Shown: positions 1-7,600 of the stretch, in pieces
How the letters are laid out: the number at the start of each line of letters is the position of its first letter
How positions within the stretch are numbered: the first letter of the stretch is position 1
Assembly: GCA_023136785.1 (NCBI GenBank)
Contig: JAGLQP010000038.1
Span: 1 to 9,805 of the forward strand
DNA from: Spirochaetales bacterium
GTDB lineage: Bacteria > Spirochaetota > Spirochaetia > SZUA-6 > DRHE01
DNA: 9,805 nucleotides
Direction of reading: 5' to 3'
Translations under genes and position numbers: made by a program
Notes under the pieces: generated by a model
Seen by the model: the letters and a program-made list of their open reading frames with translations, nothing else
What the model was told of the DNA's origin: nothing
The model's database searches: none

Positions 1-217
1 CCAAGCCCGTCGATACGCTCCCGCACCAGCCGCTTTATCGTTTCCGGGCTGCTGCCGGGCAGCTCACTCTGCACGCTGATCCCTCCAAACAGTGTAAATC
101 TGTCTCCGAGTTCTGTTTAACCGCTGCCATATCCATACATTCCCGCTGTATCGGGTGCACCGCAGCAAAACCACACTCGATCAGATCCGGCAGCACAGAG
201 CTCACGTAAGAGTCCAT
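1..217 (-). pseudogene. Decayed C-terminal fragment of a URO-D/MtaA-family methyltransferase-like protein
   Basis: Read on the minus strand from 217, the translation gives DSYVSSVLPDLIECGFAAVHPIQ followed by a M-D-M-A-A-V-K-Q stretch, which has the look of the barrel segment of uroporphyrinogen-decarboxylase-family proteins (the H-x-D-G...LPDLIE.G.D..HPIQ region). The frame then goes wrong. Shifting by one base at about 111-112 restores a typical continuation: L-G-D-R-F-T-L-F-G-G-I-S-V-Q, then S-E-L-P-G-S-S-P-E-T, then a helix rich in R and E that runs off the window at 1. A single lost A in a lysine codon (AA between CAG and CTC) explains the break. Upstream of 217 the frame stays open but the residues no longer look like the family, and the usual H-x-D-G is replaced, so the N-terminal two thirds seem to be missing. 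Family members act on tetrapyrroles or in methyl transfer; nothing here shows the substrate. A sequencing error could explain the frameshift but not the missing 5' part. Confidence 0.62.
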
Positions 218-266
218 GGCAGCGATCCTACTACAACTGCTGACAAATAAAAACCGTAGACAGAGC

Positions 267-294
267 TTCCCTCCCGGTCGGATTTTCTTATATT
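267..294 (+). promoter_or_regulatory. Possible sigma-70-type promoter for the acyltransferase gene
   Basis: TATATT at 289-294 matches the -10 consensus at five of six positions. TTCCCT at 267-272, 16 bases upstream, matches only three of six for -35. It sits in the AT-rich gap and points to a start near 300, about 70 bases before the preferred start codon. The weak -35 makes this tentative. Confidence 0.25.
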
Positions 295-307
295 TAGCTT
301 AACCCCC

Positions 308-338
308 CGAGTCGAAGACAGCGGCCAAAACCGACTCG
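308..338. repeat. Short inverted repeat upstream of the acyltransferase start
   Basis: CGAGTCG at 308-314 and CGACTCG at 332-338 are perfect reverse complements, giving a 7-bp stem with a 17-base loop. It would fall in the 5' leader of the acyltransferase mRNA, ending right before the first in-frame ATG at 339. It may be an operator or leader hairpin, or chance; no T-run follows, so it is not a normal terminator. Confidence 0.3.
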
Positions 339-368
339 ATGGGCCACACGGGGGGTCAGAGCGAATCG

Positions 369-1559
369 ATGGCTGAAGAAAAAAGCACCCGATACCGTCT
401 GGAGTGGATCCGCGAGATATCCAGGATTCCCAGAGAAGCCTGGAACGCCCTGGCCCTACCCCTCGAGACGCCGATCCTCGAATGGGAGTGGCTCAACCAG
501 ATGGAGGCCTCTGAGAGCATGCGTCCGGAAACCGGCTGGCTGCCGATTCATCTGACCGCCTGGACCGGGCCCCAACTGGTAGCCGCGGCTCCCCTTTATG
601 TAAAGGGGCACAGCGAGGGCGAGTTCGTTTGGGACTACATATGGGCAGATGTGGCCGGAAGGCTGGGGATTCCCTACTATCCGAAGATGGTGGGGATGAG
701 CCCGGCCACCCCTGTGTCGGGATACCGATTCCTCGTTGCTCCGGGAGAGGATGAAGATCATCTCACCGCCCTCATGGTTGAAGCCATCGACGCTTTGTGC
801 CGCCAGAACAACATACGGGTCCTAAGCTTCAACTACGTGGACCCGAAATGGCTGGATGCGATGAAGAGCCTCGGATTCGTCGCCTGGAAGCATCAGAGCT
901 ACGTTTGGGAGAATCCGGGGTTTGCCAGCTTCGAGGATTATTTGTGGAGCTTCGACAAGAATCAACGGCGAAACATCCGCAGGGAACGGAAAAAGCTTTC
1001 CGAGCAGAATCTGGTCATTCGACCGTTCACCGGTGAGCAGATTACCGCTTCCCACCTCGAGCAGATGTACCGTTTCTACGAGCAGACGAACGCCCAGTTC
1101 GGGCCATGGGCGGCCAAGTATCTGAACGAGGAATTCTTCACCGGTCTGTACCGGAATTACCGTCATCGCCTCCTGTTGCTGGCCGCTTTCGATGAACAGG
1201 ACGATGCAGACCCCGTGGGCATGTCTTTTCTGCTCACAAAGGCAGAGCAGCTGTACGGCCGCTACTGGGGAAGCAACGGAAGGTACGACAGCCTTCATTT
1301 CAATGCCTGCTACTACAGTCCCATCGAGTGGGCTATTGAAAACGGAGTGCGTCGTTTCGATCCCGGAATCGGTTCAACCCACAAGGTACGACGCGGCTTC
1401 CAAGCCACAGCCAACTGGAGCCTTCATCGCTTCTACGATCAGAACCTTGCCCGCATCATGGCGCAGCACATCGGCCAAATCAACCGCATGGAGCAGGAGC
1501 AGATAGACACCCTGAACCAGACTGTTCCCTTTGCCGAAGGCAGACCACCGGTTTCTTGA
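369..1559 (+). CDS. FemAB-like GNAT N-acyltransferase (COG3146/DUF482 type)
   Basis: A protein of 396 residues that I recognise as the 'peptidogalycan biosynthesis/recognition', FemAB-like family. Family-typical elements, counted from the start at 369, are a basic patch R-R-N-I-R-R-E-R-K-K at 200-209, L-Y-G-R-Y-W-G at 295-301, an H...CYY segment at about 310-316, F-D-P-G at 330-333 and H-K-V-R-R-G-F at 338-344. These lie in the C-terminal GNAT-like half. No signal peptide or membrane segment is seen, so it is probably cytosolic. Members are predicted N-acyltransferases; the acyl donor and acceptor are unknown, and a role in envelope or amino-lipid modification is only inferred from similarity to FemAB enzymes. 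An in-frame ATG at 339 would add ten residues (rich in G and S) but has no ribosome site. The ATG at 369 has a G-run at 350-355, somewhat far upstream, and starts the family-like sequence. It stands alone, convergent with clpA. Confidence 0.85.
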   Translation: MAEEKSTRYRLEWIREISRIPREAWNALALPLETPILEWEWLNQMEASESMRPETGWLPIHLTAWTGPQLVAAAPLYVKGHSEGEFVWDYIWADVAGRLGIPYYPKMVGMSPATPVSGYRFLVAPGEDEDHLTALMVEAIDALCRQNNIRVLSFNYVDPKWLDAMKSLGFVAWKHQSYVWENPGFASFEDYLWSFDKNQRRNIRRERKKLSEQNLVIRPFTGEQITASHLEQMYRFYEQTNAQFGPWAAKYLNEEFFTGLYRNYRHRLLLLAAFDEQDDADPVGMSFLLTKAEQLYGRYWGSNGRYDSLHFNACYYSPIEWAIENGVRRFDPGIGSTHKVRRGFQATANWSLHRFYDQNLARIMAQHIGQINRMEQEQIDTLNQTVPFAEGRPPVS

Positions 1560-1781
1560 CCAAGACCGCCGCTTCCATTCATAGTAGACCCGGTACCATA
1601 AAAAACATCTTCCTCTTTGCCTCAGGTGTAAACTTTCCCGCTTGTGCGACCTCTCCCTCCCCTCAAATCGTTCCGGATGACTCGGAGAATCATCAGCATG
1701 AGCGGTCGACCCCGGGCTGCAAAACTCTAAAGGAGGGGGGTAAGAAAGAGAGAAGGCCTAAGTCCCTCTGAAGCGTAAACC
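1560..1781. other. Non-coding gap between convergent acyltransferase and clpA genes
   Basis: The gap holds no convincing gene. A small open frame beginning with TTG at 1556 gives about 71 residues without any family character and has no ribosome site. No strong GC-stem-plus-T-run terminator is present on either strand. What is visible is a small hairpin at 1676-1694 and a purine-rich tract at 1729-1756, both described separately. These may serve in ending transcription from both sides. Confidence 0.5.
1676..1694. terminator. Weak hairpin between convergent genes, possible shared transcript end
   Basis: GATGA at 1676-1680 pairs with TCATC at 1690-1694. A C/A mismatch follows, then two further pairs close a three-base GGA loop. 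The position between convergent genes suits a bidirectional terminator, but no T-run follows on either strand, so a standard intrinsic terminator is doubtful. It may only be an mRNA end-protecting hairpin or chance. Confidence 0.2.
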
Positions 1782-4193
1782 TCAGGCTCCGGTCTTGCCC
1801 TTGTCGGAGGTTTCGTCCTCGGTCTCGGTCTTGTTCGGGGTGTCCGATTTCTCAGCGGTTTTCCCGGTATTACCGCCCTTGGCAGCCCTTGGCTTTCTCG
1901 CTTTTCTTGTCTTTACCGTGACTTCCCCGCTTTTGGCATCCAGATCAACGTAGGCCTTTCCGCCTTTTTTCAGCTCCCCGAAAAGGACGGAATCCACGAA
2001 GAAATCTTTGATCTTCTGCTGCACCAGCCGAGCGATGTTCCGAGCCCCGAACTCCGGGCTGTACCCTTTTTCGGCCAGATGCCGGCGGCAGGCCTCGGTG
2101 ACCTCGAGGCTGATCCCCTTCTCCACCAACTGGGCTTCGAAAAAGCGAATCTCTTTGTCGACGATCTGAAGGATGACCCTCTCGTCGAGTCTGTTGAAGC
2201 TCACGACCCGATCCAGACGGTTGCGGAACTCCGGGTTGAAGATCCGGTCGACGGCGGCATCGATGGCATCTTTGCCGATCACCCGTTCGCCGAAACCGAT
2301 CGAAGATTTTCCGAGCTCCCGGGCTCCCGCGTTGGAGGTCATAATCAGAATGACGTTGCGAAAGTCCGCCTTGCGCCCGGCGTTGTCGGTGAGGGTGGCG
2401 TAGTCCATGATCTGAAGCAGAACGTTGAATATGTCCGGATGAGCCTTCTCTACTTCATCCAGAAGAAGCACGGCGTGGGGGGTCTTGCGGATCGCGTCGG
2501 TAAGCAGTCCTCCCTCATCGTAGCCCACATATCCGGGAGGAGAACCGACCAGGCGACTCACCGTATGCCGCTCCTGATACTCACTCATATCAAAGCGGTG
2601 TGAGGCGATGCCCAGCTTCTCCGCCAGCTGACGAGCCAGTTCCGTCTTGCCCACGCCGGTCGGACCGACGAATAGAAAGTTGGCCACCGGCTTGTTCGGC
2701 TCCCGAAAGCCGGCTCGGGAGTTCTTAACGGCCTGGACAACCGCTTCGATAGCCTGGTCCTGGCCGAAGATTGCGTTTTTCAGATCTTCGCTAAGCGTCA
2801 TCAGGCGGTCTACCTCCGAGGCGGAAACCGTCTTTTCAGGAATCTTGGCGATCTTGGACACGACCTTCTCAATATCCGTCTGGGTGAGCACGGGCTCCGG
2901 GCTCGTGGTCAGACCGTCCCGAAAAGCCAGTATGCGCATATAGGCGCCTGCTTCATCTATGACGTCGATCGCCTTATCGGGAAGAAAGCGGTCGTTGATA
3001 TACTGGTCCGAAAGATCCACGGCAGACCGGAGAGCCTCGTCTGTGTACTTGACCTGGTGATACTCCTCGTATCGATCCCGGAGTCCCTGGAGGATCTGAA
3101 AGGTTTCCTCCGGAGTGGTCTCGGTCACCTCTATCTTCTGAAATCTTCGCGAGAGAGCTCTATCCCGCTCGAAGTACTTCTTGAACTCGTCGTAGGTAGT
3201 CGAGCCAAGGCAGCGTATTCGGCCGGAAGCGATGGCAGGCTTTAGTATATTCGAGGCATCCAGCGATCCGCCGGAGACGGCCCCGGCGCCGACGATCGTG
3301 TGAATCTCGTCGATGAACAGGATAACCCTCTCCTTCTTCTCCAACTCCTTGATCACCTGCTTGAGCCGTTCCTCAAAATCTCCGCGGTAGCGCGTACCGG
3401 CGACTACACTTCCCATGTCGAGGGCGAACACCTCGTAGCCCCTCAACAGCTCCGGCACCTTGTCCTCGGCGATTCGCTGAGCCAAACCCTCGGCGATCGC
3501 CGTCTTGCCCACGCCGGGATCTCCGATCAAGACCGGATTGTTCTTCAAGCGCCGGCAGAGCACCTGAACCGTTCGCTCCAGGACATCTTCCCGGCCGATC
3601 AGCGGCTCCAGCTCCCCTTCTCGAGAGGCCTTGGTAAGCTCTCGGGTAAACATCTCCAGCGCGCTGCGCCGCAGGCGTCGCCTGCCGCCGGCTCCTCGAG
3701 CCTCCTCCTCTTCTCCCTCTTCCGTTTCGGGGGGCTCCTCCTGTCGCTGCCGGTTATCCGGATCGGAGGACAGTATTCCGCCGTGGGATACAACCTGCAA
3801 CAGGCTGTATCGGGTGACTCCGGCCTTCTTCAAATAGAAGGCGCCGAAACTCTTCGTCTCATCGAGGATCGACACGAGAATATCCCCAATATCCACGATC
3901 TCCTTGGAGGAAGCTTCGGTGTGGAACAGGGCGCGGGCGATTACTGATTGAAAACCCAGGGATTGGATAGGCTCGGTGTCCTTCACCACCGTAAGAGAAT
4001 CACCGAGGTGCTTCTCCAGGTCTTCCTTGATCTCATCCGGGTCCGCGCCGCAGGCCTTGATGATCTCTTGGGTCTCATCGAAATATAAAGACGAAAAAAG
4101 TATGTGCTCGGGGGTCAGGTATTCGTGCTCCCGCTCTTTCGCATGAAGATAGGCAGCCTGTAAAACCCCCTGTACATCGTCGCTGACTCTCAT
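1782..4193 (-). CDS. clpA: ATP-dependent Clp protease ATP-binding subunit ClpA
   Basis: A hexameric AAA+ unfoldase (803 residues) that feeds substrates to ClpP. Residues 1-140 form the Clp N-domain that docks ClpS. The first ATPase module has Walker A G-D-P-G-V-G-K-T at 224-231, Walker B ILFIDE at 291-296, pore loop Y-R-G near 269-271 and arginine-finger region S-R-R-F near 348-351. The second has G-P-T-G-V-G-K-T at 510-517, VLLLDE at 575-580, pore loop G-Y-V-G at 554-557, T-S-N-A at 619-622 and sensor-2 G-A-R at 716-718. There is no ClpB/ClpC-type middle coiled coil. The tripeptide IGF at 632-634 sits in the ClpP-docking loop. Odd points are an acidic-then-arginine-rich linker at 149-176 and a Lys/Thr/Glu-rich tail from about 760 to 803, which makes it longer than E. 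coli ClpA (758 residues). GAGGGGT at 4201-4207 lies 7 bases before the ATG. It follows clpS by 20 bases, so the two are probably cotranscribed. Confidence 0.96.
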   Translation of the reverse strand: MRVSDDVQGVLQAAYLHAKEREHEYLTPEHILFSSLYFDETQEIIKACGADPDEIKEDLEKHLGDSLTVVKDTEPIQSLGFQSVIARALFHTEASSKEIVDIGDILVSILDETKSFGAFYLKKAGVTRYSLLQVVSHGGILSSDPDNRQRQEEPPETEEGEEEEARGAGGRRRLRRSALEMFTRELTKASREGELEPLIGREDVLERTVQVLCRRLKNNPVLIGDPGVGKTAIAEGLAQRIAEDKVPELLRGYEVFALDMGSVVAGTRYRGDFEERLKQVIKELEKKERVILFIDEIHTIVGAGAVSGGSLDASNILKPAIASGRIRCLGSTTYDEFKKYFERDRALSRRFQKIEVTETTPEETFQILQGLRDRYEEYHQVKYTDEALRSAVDLSDQYINDRFLPDKAIDVIDEAGAYMRILAFRDGLTTSPEPVLTQTDIEKVVSKIAKIPEKTVSASEVDRLMTLSEDLKNAIFGQDQAIEAVVQAVKNSRAGFREPNKPVANFLFVGPTGVGKTELARQLAEKLGIASHRFDMSEYQERHTVSRLVGSPPGYVGYDEGGLLTDAIRKTPHAVLLLDEVEKAHPDIFNVLLQIMDYATLTDNAGRKADFRNVILIMTSNAGARELGKSSIGFGERVIGKDAIDAAVDRIFNPEFRNRLDRVVSFNRLDERVILQIVDKEIRFFEAQLVEKGISLEVTEACRRHLAEKGYSPEFGARNIARLVQQKIKDFFVDSVLFGELKKGGKAYVDLDAKSGEVTVKTRKARKPRAAKGGNTGKTAEKSDTPNKTETEDETSDKGKTGA

Positions 4194-4213
4194 ATAGTAT
4201 ACCCCTCATCAAT

Positions 4214-4537
4214 CTATGCCGGTTCAACCGAGCATTTCAAGGGAAACTCCCTCTCTTTGGCCATCTGACGTACCTGGGCGACCTTTGTTTGAGCGATATC
4301 CCATGTGTATACGCCGACGACCCCTTTTCCTCGCTTGTGCACATCCATCATGATCTTCGTAGCTTCGATCGCGGGTTTGTGAAACACGACCTGAAGCACC
4401 TCCACGACAAACTCCCTGGTGGTATAATCATCGTTGTGCAACACCACCTTATACATGTCAGGCTCTTTGAGTTCCTTTTCAATCTCTTCGAGCAGCTCGT
4501 CGTCGTGTCTGGGATCCATGGACCGTTCTGACATCAT
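4214..4537 (-). CDS. clpS: ATP-dependent Clp protease adaptor ClpS
   Basis: A small adaptor (107 residues) that binds N-terminal destabilising residues and delivers N-degron proteins to the ClpA N-domain. The first 27 residues are a charged, flexible N-terminal extension, needed in this family for substrate hand-over. The folded core starts at Y-K-V-V-L-H and holds the pocket motif N35-D36-D37-Y-T, H67 in V-H-x-x-G-K-G, then G-V-Y-T and the conserved T-K-V-A-Q-V helix. The C-terminus P-L-K-C-S-V-E is typical. The gatekeeper methionine that follows N-D-D-Y-T-P in E. coli (M40) is R41 here, and the proline is T40. Two ATG codons open the frame. GAGG at 4542-4545 is 4 bases from the first and 7 from the second (4534), so the second may be the real start. 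It is the first gene of a clpS-clpA operon and is divergent from the EndoQ-helicase gene. Confidence 0.96.
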   Translation of the reverse strand: MMSERSMDPRHDDELLEEIEKELKEPDMYKVVLHNDDYTTREFVVEVLQVVFHKPAIEATKIMMDVHKRGKGVVGVYTWDIAQTKVAQVRQMAKEREFPLKCSVEPA

Positions 4538-4550
4538 TAAACCTCAACCC

Positions 4551-4609
4551 ATAATATCGCGATGCGATGCCCTTCGTAATAAAGTACGCAATACCTCAAG
4601 GCATTGACA
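4551..4609. promoter_or_regulatory. Divergent promoter region between clpS and the EndoQ-helicase gene
   Basis: The 103 bases between the two start codons must drive both directions. For clpS (minus strand) a TATTAT box lies at 4551-4556, five of six against consensus, with only a weak -35 (TTACGA) 17 bases upstream. It would leave a very short leader. For the plus strand, a perfect TTGACA is at 4604-4609, but the bases 17-19 downstream (4627-4634) are a poor -10 and would place transcription start almost at the ATG. A palindrome ATCGCGAT at 4556-4563 overlaps the clpS box, next to a GCGAT tandem at 4559-4568; a regulator could bind there, but this is speculation. Confidence 0.35.
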
Positions 4610-4640
4610 AGTACATCCGGAGATTGAAAAGATAGGAATC

Positions 4641-7600
4641 ATGCGTTTCATCGCTGATCTTCACATTCATTCTCACTTCTCGATCTCCACCAGCCCGCAG
4701 TTGACCCCGGAGCAGCTCGAAGCCTGGGCCGGAATCAAAGGCATTACCGTGATCGGGACCGGAGACTTCACTCATCCCGGTTGGCTCGAGGAGCTCAAAG
4801 TCAAGCTCGAGCCGGCCGAAGAGGGCCTGTTTCGTTTGAAGCGGGAGTACCGCCTGGACGCGGAAGAGGCTCAGGCGTCCCTCCCCGCCTTGAACCGGCA
4901 GGGGGAGGAACTCGGACCCGTCCGTTTTCTTCTTACCGCGGAGATCAGCAACATATACCGAAGAGCGGAGAAAGTGCGCAAGGTCCACAACCTGATCTTG
5001 GTTCCAACCTTCGAAGCGGCTGAGAAGATCCAGTCGAAGCTATCCCGGTTTGCCAACATCTCCTCCGACGGCCGACCGATCCTCGGGCTGGACAGTCGAG
5101 AGCTTCTGGAAATCGCTCTGGAAAGCTCGGATCAGATGTTCTTCGTCCCGGCCCATATCTGGACGCCCTGGTTTTCCGCCCTGGGAGCGAAGAGCGGCTT
5201 CGACAGCATCGCCGAGTGCTACGGTGAGCTGACCGAGCATATCCGGGCCGTGGAGACGGGGCTGTCCTCGGATCCGCCGATGAACTGGTTGTGCAGTTTT
5301 CTCGACGGCTACACCCTGATCTCCAACTCCGATGCTCACTCTCCCGAGAAACTCGGGCGGGAGGCGAATCTCCTCGACACCGATCTTTCCTATCCAGGAA
5401 TCATTGCAGCTCTGTCCGCCGGCCATTCACCGATTCAAGGGTCGGATTTCCGCGGCACCATCGAGTTCTTTCCTCAGGAGGGGAAGTACCACTACGACGG
5501 CCACCGGAAGTGCGGCGTTTGTTGGGACCCTCTTGAAACCCTTCGTCAACGAAGTATCTGCCCGGTATGCGGCAAGCCGGTCACCGTAGGCGTACTGAAC
5601 AGGGTGGCGCAGCTGGCCGATAGAGTGCAGACTCCTGATGCGAACAGCCACCCCCGGTTTCGCTCCCTGATACCCCTCAAGGAAATTTTCTCCGAAATAA
5701 CAAGGGTCGGAGTTCAATCGAAGAAGATCGCCCGCCTCTACAGCTCCGCAATCCAGGCGGTCGGTTCGGAGTTCGCCCTGCTTCTCGATGCTCCCATAGA
5801 GGATATCGAGATCAAAACGAATGAATTGCTGGCCGAGGCGATCCGCCGCATGCGCCGCGGCCAGGTGCTGGTCGAACCTGGTTTCGATGGACAGTTCGGT
5901 CGGGTAAAACTCTTCAGCGAGGCAGAGTTAAGCAATTTCAGTCCCCAGGAGCTGTTGTTCCAAGATATGAACCGGGCGGAGCCCAAGCCCCCGACCAGAA
6001 TCGGTTTGATCAGCTTCGACATCGCCGCCTATCGGCGCCTCGAAAGCCAGACCCGGCAATCCGCGCCATCACGGGAAGTGCCACCGACAGCTCCAAACAC
6101 CGCCGATGTCGAGCCTTCGGAACCGGCGATCCCCTCTGCCTTGAATTCGAAGCAGAGGGAGGCGGTTAGCTACGACGCGGGACCGCTGCTGATCCTGGCC
6201 GGACCAGGAACCGGAAAGACCCGGACCTTGACCGCTCGAATCGCCTATCTGATCCAGAGCCGCGGGATCGAACCCAGCAACATCCTGGCCCTTACCTTCA
6301 CCAACAAGGCGGCAGCGGAAATGAAAAACCGGCTTCAGGGTCAACCGTCCGCCCCGAGGGGATTGGAGGAAATCCATCTGCATACCTTCCACGCTCTGGG
6401 TTTGTCGATCCTGAAGACCCACGCCCTATGCGCCGGCAGAAACCACGGATTCTCCCTGATCGATCAGAATGACCGGCTCGCTGTGGTTCGCTCCCTGCCG
6501 GGTGTGGCAAAAGACGGTGTTCGACCGGCTTGCGATGAGATCAGCAACCTGAAGAGAAACTTAAGAACCCGGGATGAGATTTCCGATCCGGAAATACAAA
6601 ACATATTTGAGCTCTACGAGGAGTACCTGCGGCGGCAGAACCTCTTCGATCTGGACGACCTGATTCAAAAGCCCGTCTCGATCTTTCTTGCCAAAGCCGA
6701 AGTGCTGGCCGAGTATCGCCGGCTCTTTCAGTGGATCCTCGTGGACGAATATCAGGACATCAACCTGGCCCAATATCGCCTGATACGGCTGCTCGCACCG
6801 GTTGGGCGCTCCAACCTGTTCGCCATCGGAGATCCCAATCAGGCGATCTACGGATTTCGCGGCGCCGATGTTGGATTCATAAATCAATTTCTCTCCGATT
6901 ATCCTACGGCGAAGCTCTTCAACCTATCCCACAGCTATCGTTGTTCCGACACGATCCTCCAAGCTTCTCATCAGGTACTGGCCGGCCACAGCCCCACCCC
7001 TGCTCTTCGCGGTCTCGAACCGGGGGTGCGGCTCCGGATCTTGGAGAACCCCACCGACAAGAGCGAAGCCGAGGTGGTAGCACGGACCATCGAAGCCATG
7101 ATGGGGGGCTTAAGCTTCTTCTCTATGGACAGCGGTATCAGTGAAGGATCGAGCACGGAGGGAATCCAGAGCCTTGCCGACTTTGCCGTACTCTGTCGCA
7201 TCGGCAGACAGATGGACGTTCTAGAACGGGCCTTTCAGAATCATTCCATTCCGTATCAAAAGATCGGAGAAACTCCCTTTTTCAGGCAGGAGCCGGTAAA
7301 GTCGGCGATTGACGTTCTCCGGCTCGCTTCGAAGGAAAATCCTGTTCTCCGGAACTCTGTCTTGGAAAAAGATCTGATCGGAACGGAAAAACTGAAGGAG
7401 CTTCGGGAATTGACACGCAGGGTGGACTCGGTAGCAGACCTGATATCTACGGTGTTCACCTTGCTCGCCTCTACGGAGCTGAAACCGTCGCCGGAGAACT
7501 ACCGGTCCCTCCTCGAGCTGGCCGATTCCTTTGGGGCTGAGCTGGGGAAGTTCCTCGAGTATGTGGTTCTGGGTTCAGCAGCGGACAGCTACAAACCGGC

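Larger units (their letters stand above)
218..338. other. Non-coding, AT-richer gap between pseudogene and acyltransferase gene
   Basis: No plausible gene lies here. The stretch 241-300 is clearly richer in A and T than its surroundings, and it separates a minus-strand gene remnant from a plus-strand gene, so it is the natural place for the promoter of the acyltransferase. No terminal inverted repeats, target duplications or transposase remnants were seen that would explain how the neighbouring methyltransferase fragment was truncated. Confidence 0.5.

Noticed and set aside
822..1298. 158-residue minus-strand frame
   Set aside because: Antisense to the core of the acyltransferase gene, without recognisable motifs.
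1556..1771. 71-residue frame after the acyltransferase gene, starting TTG
   Set aside because: No ribosome site at the start, composition rich in Ser, Pro and Lys without a recognisable domain, and it overlaps the preceding stop; treated as non-coding.
2079..2603. 174-residue plus-strand frame
   Set aside because: Antisense to the second ATPase module of clpA, with no independent family signal.
3300..3947. 215-residue plus-strand frame
   Set aside because: Lies wholly antisense inside clpA, whose motifs are complete; the long frame is a by-product of high GC codon use.
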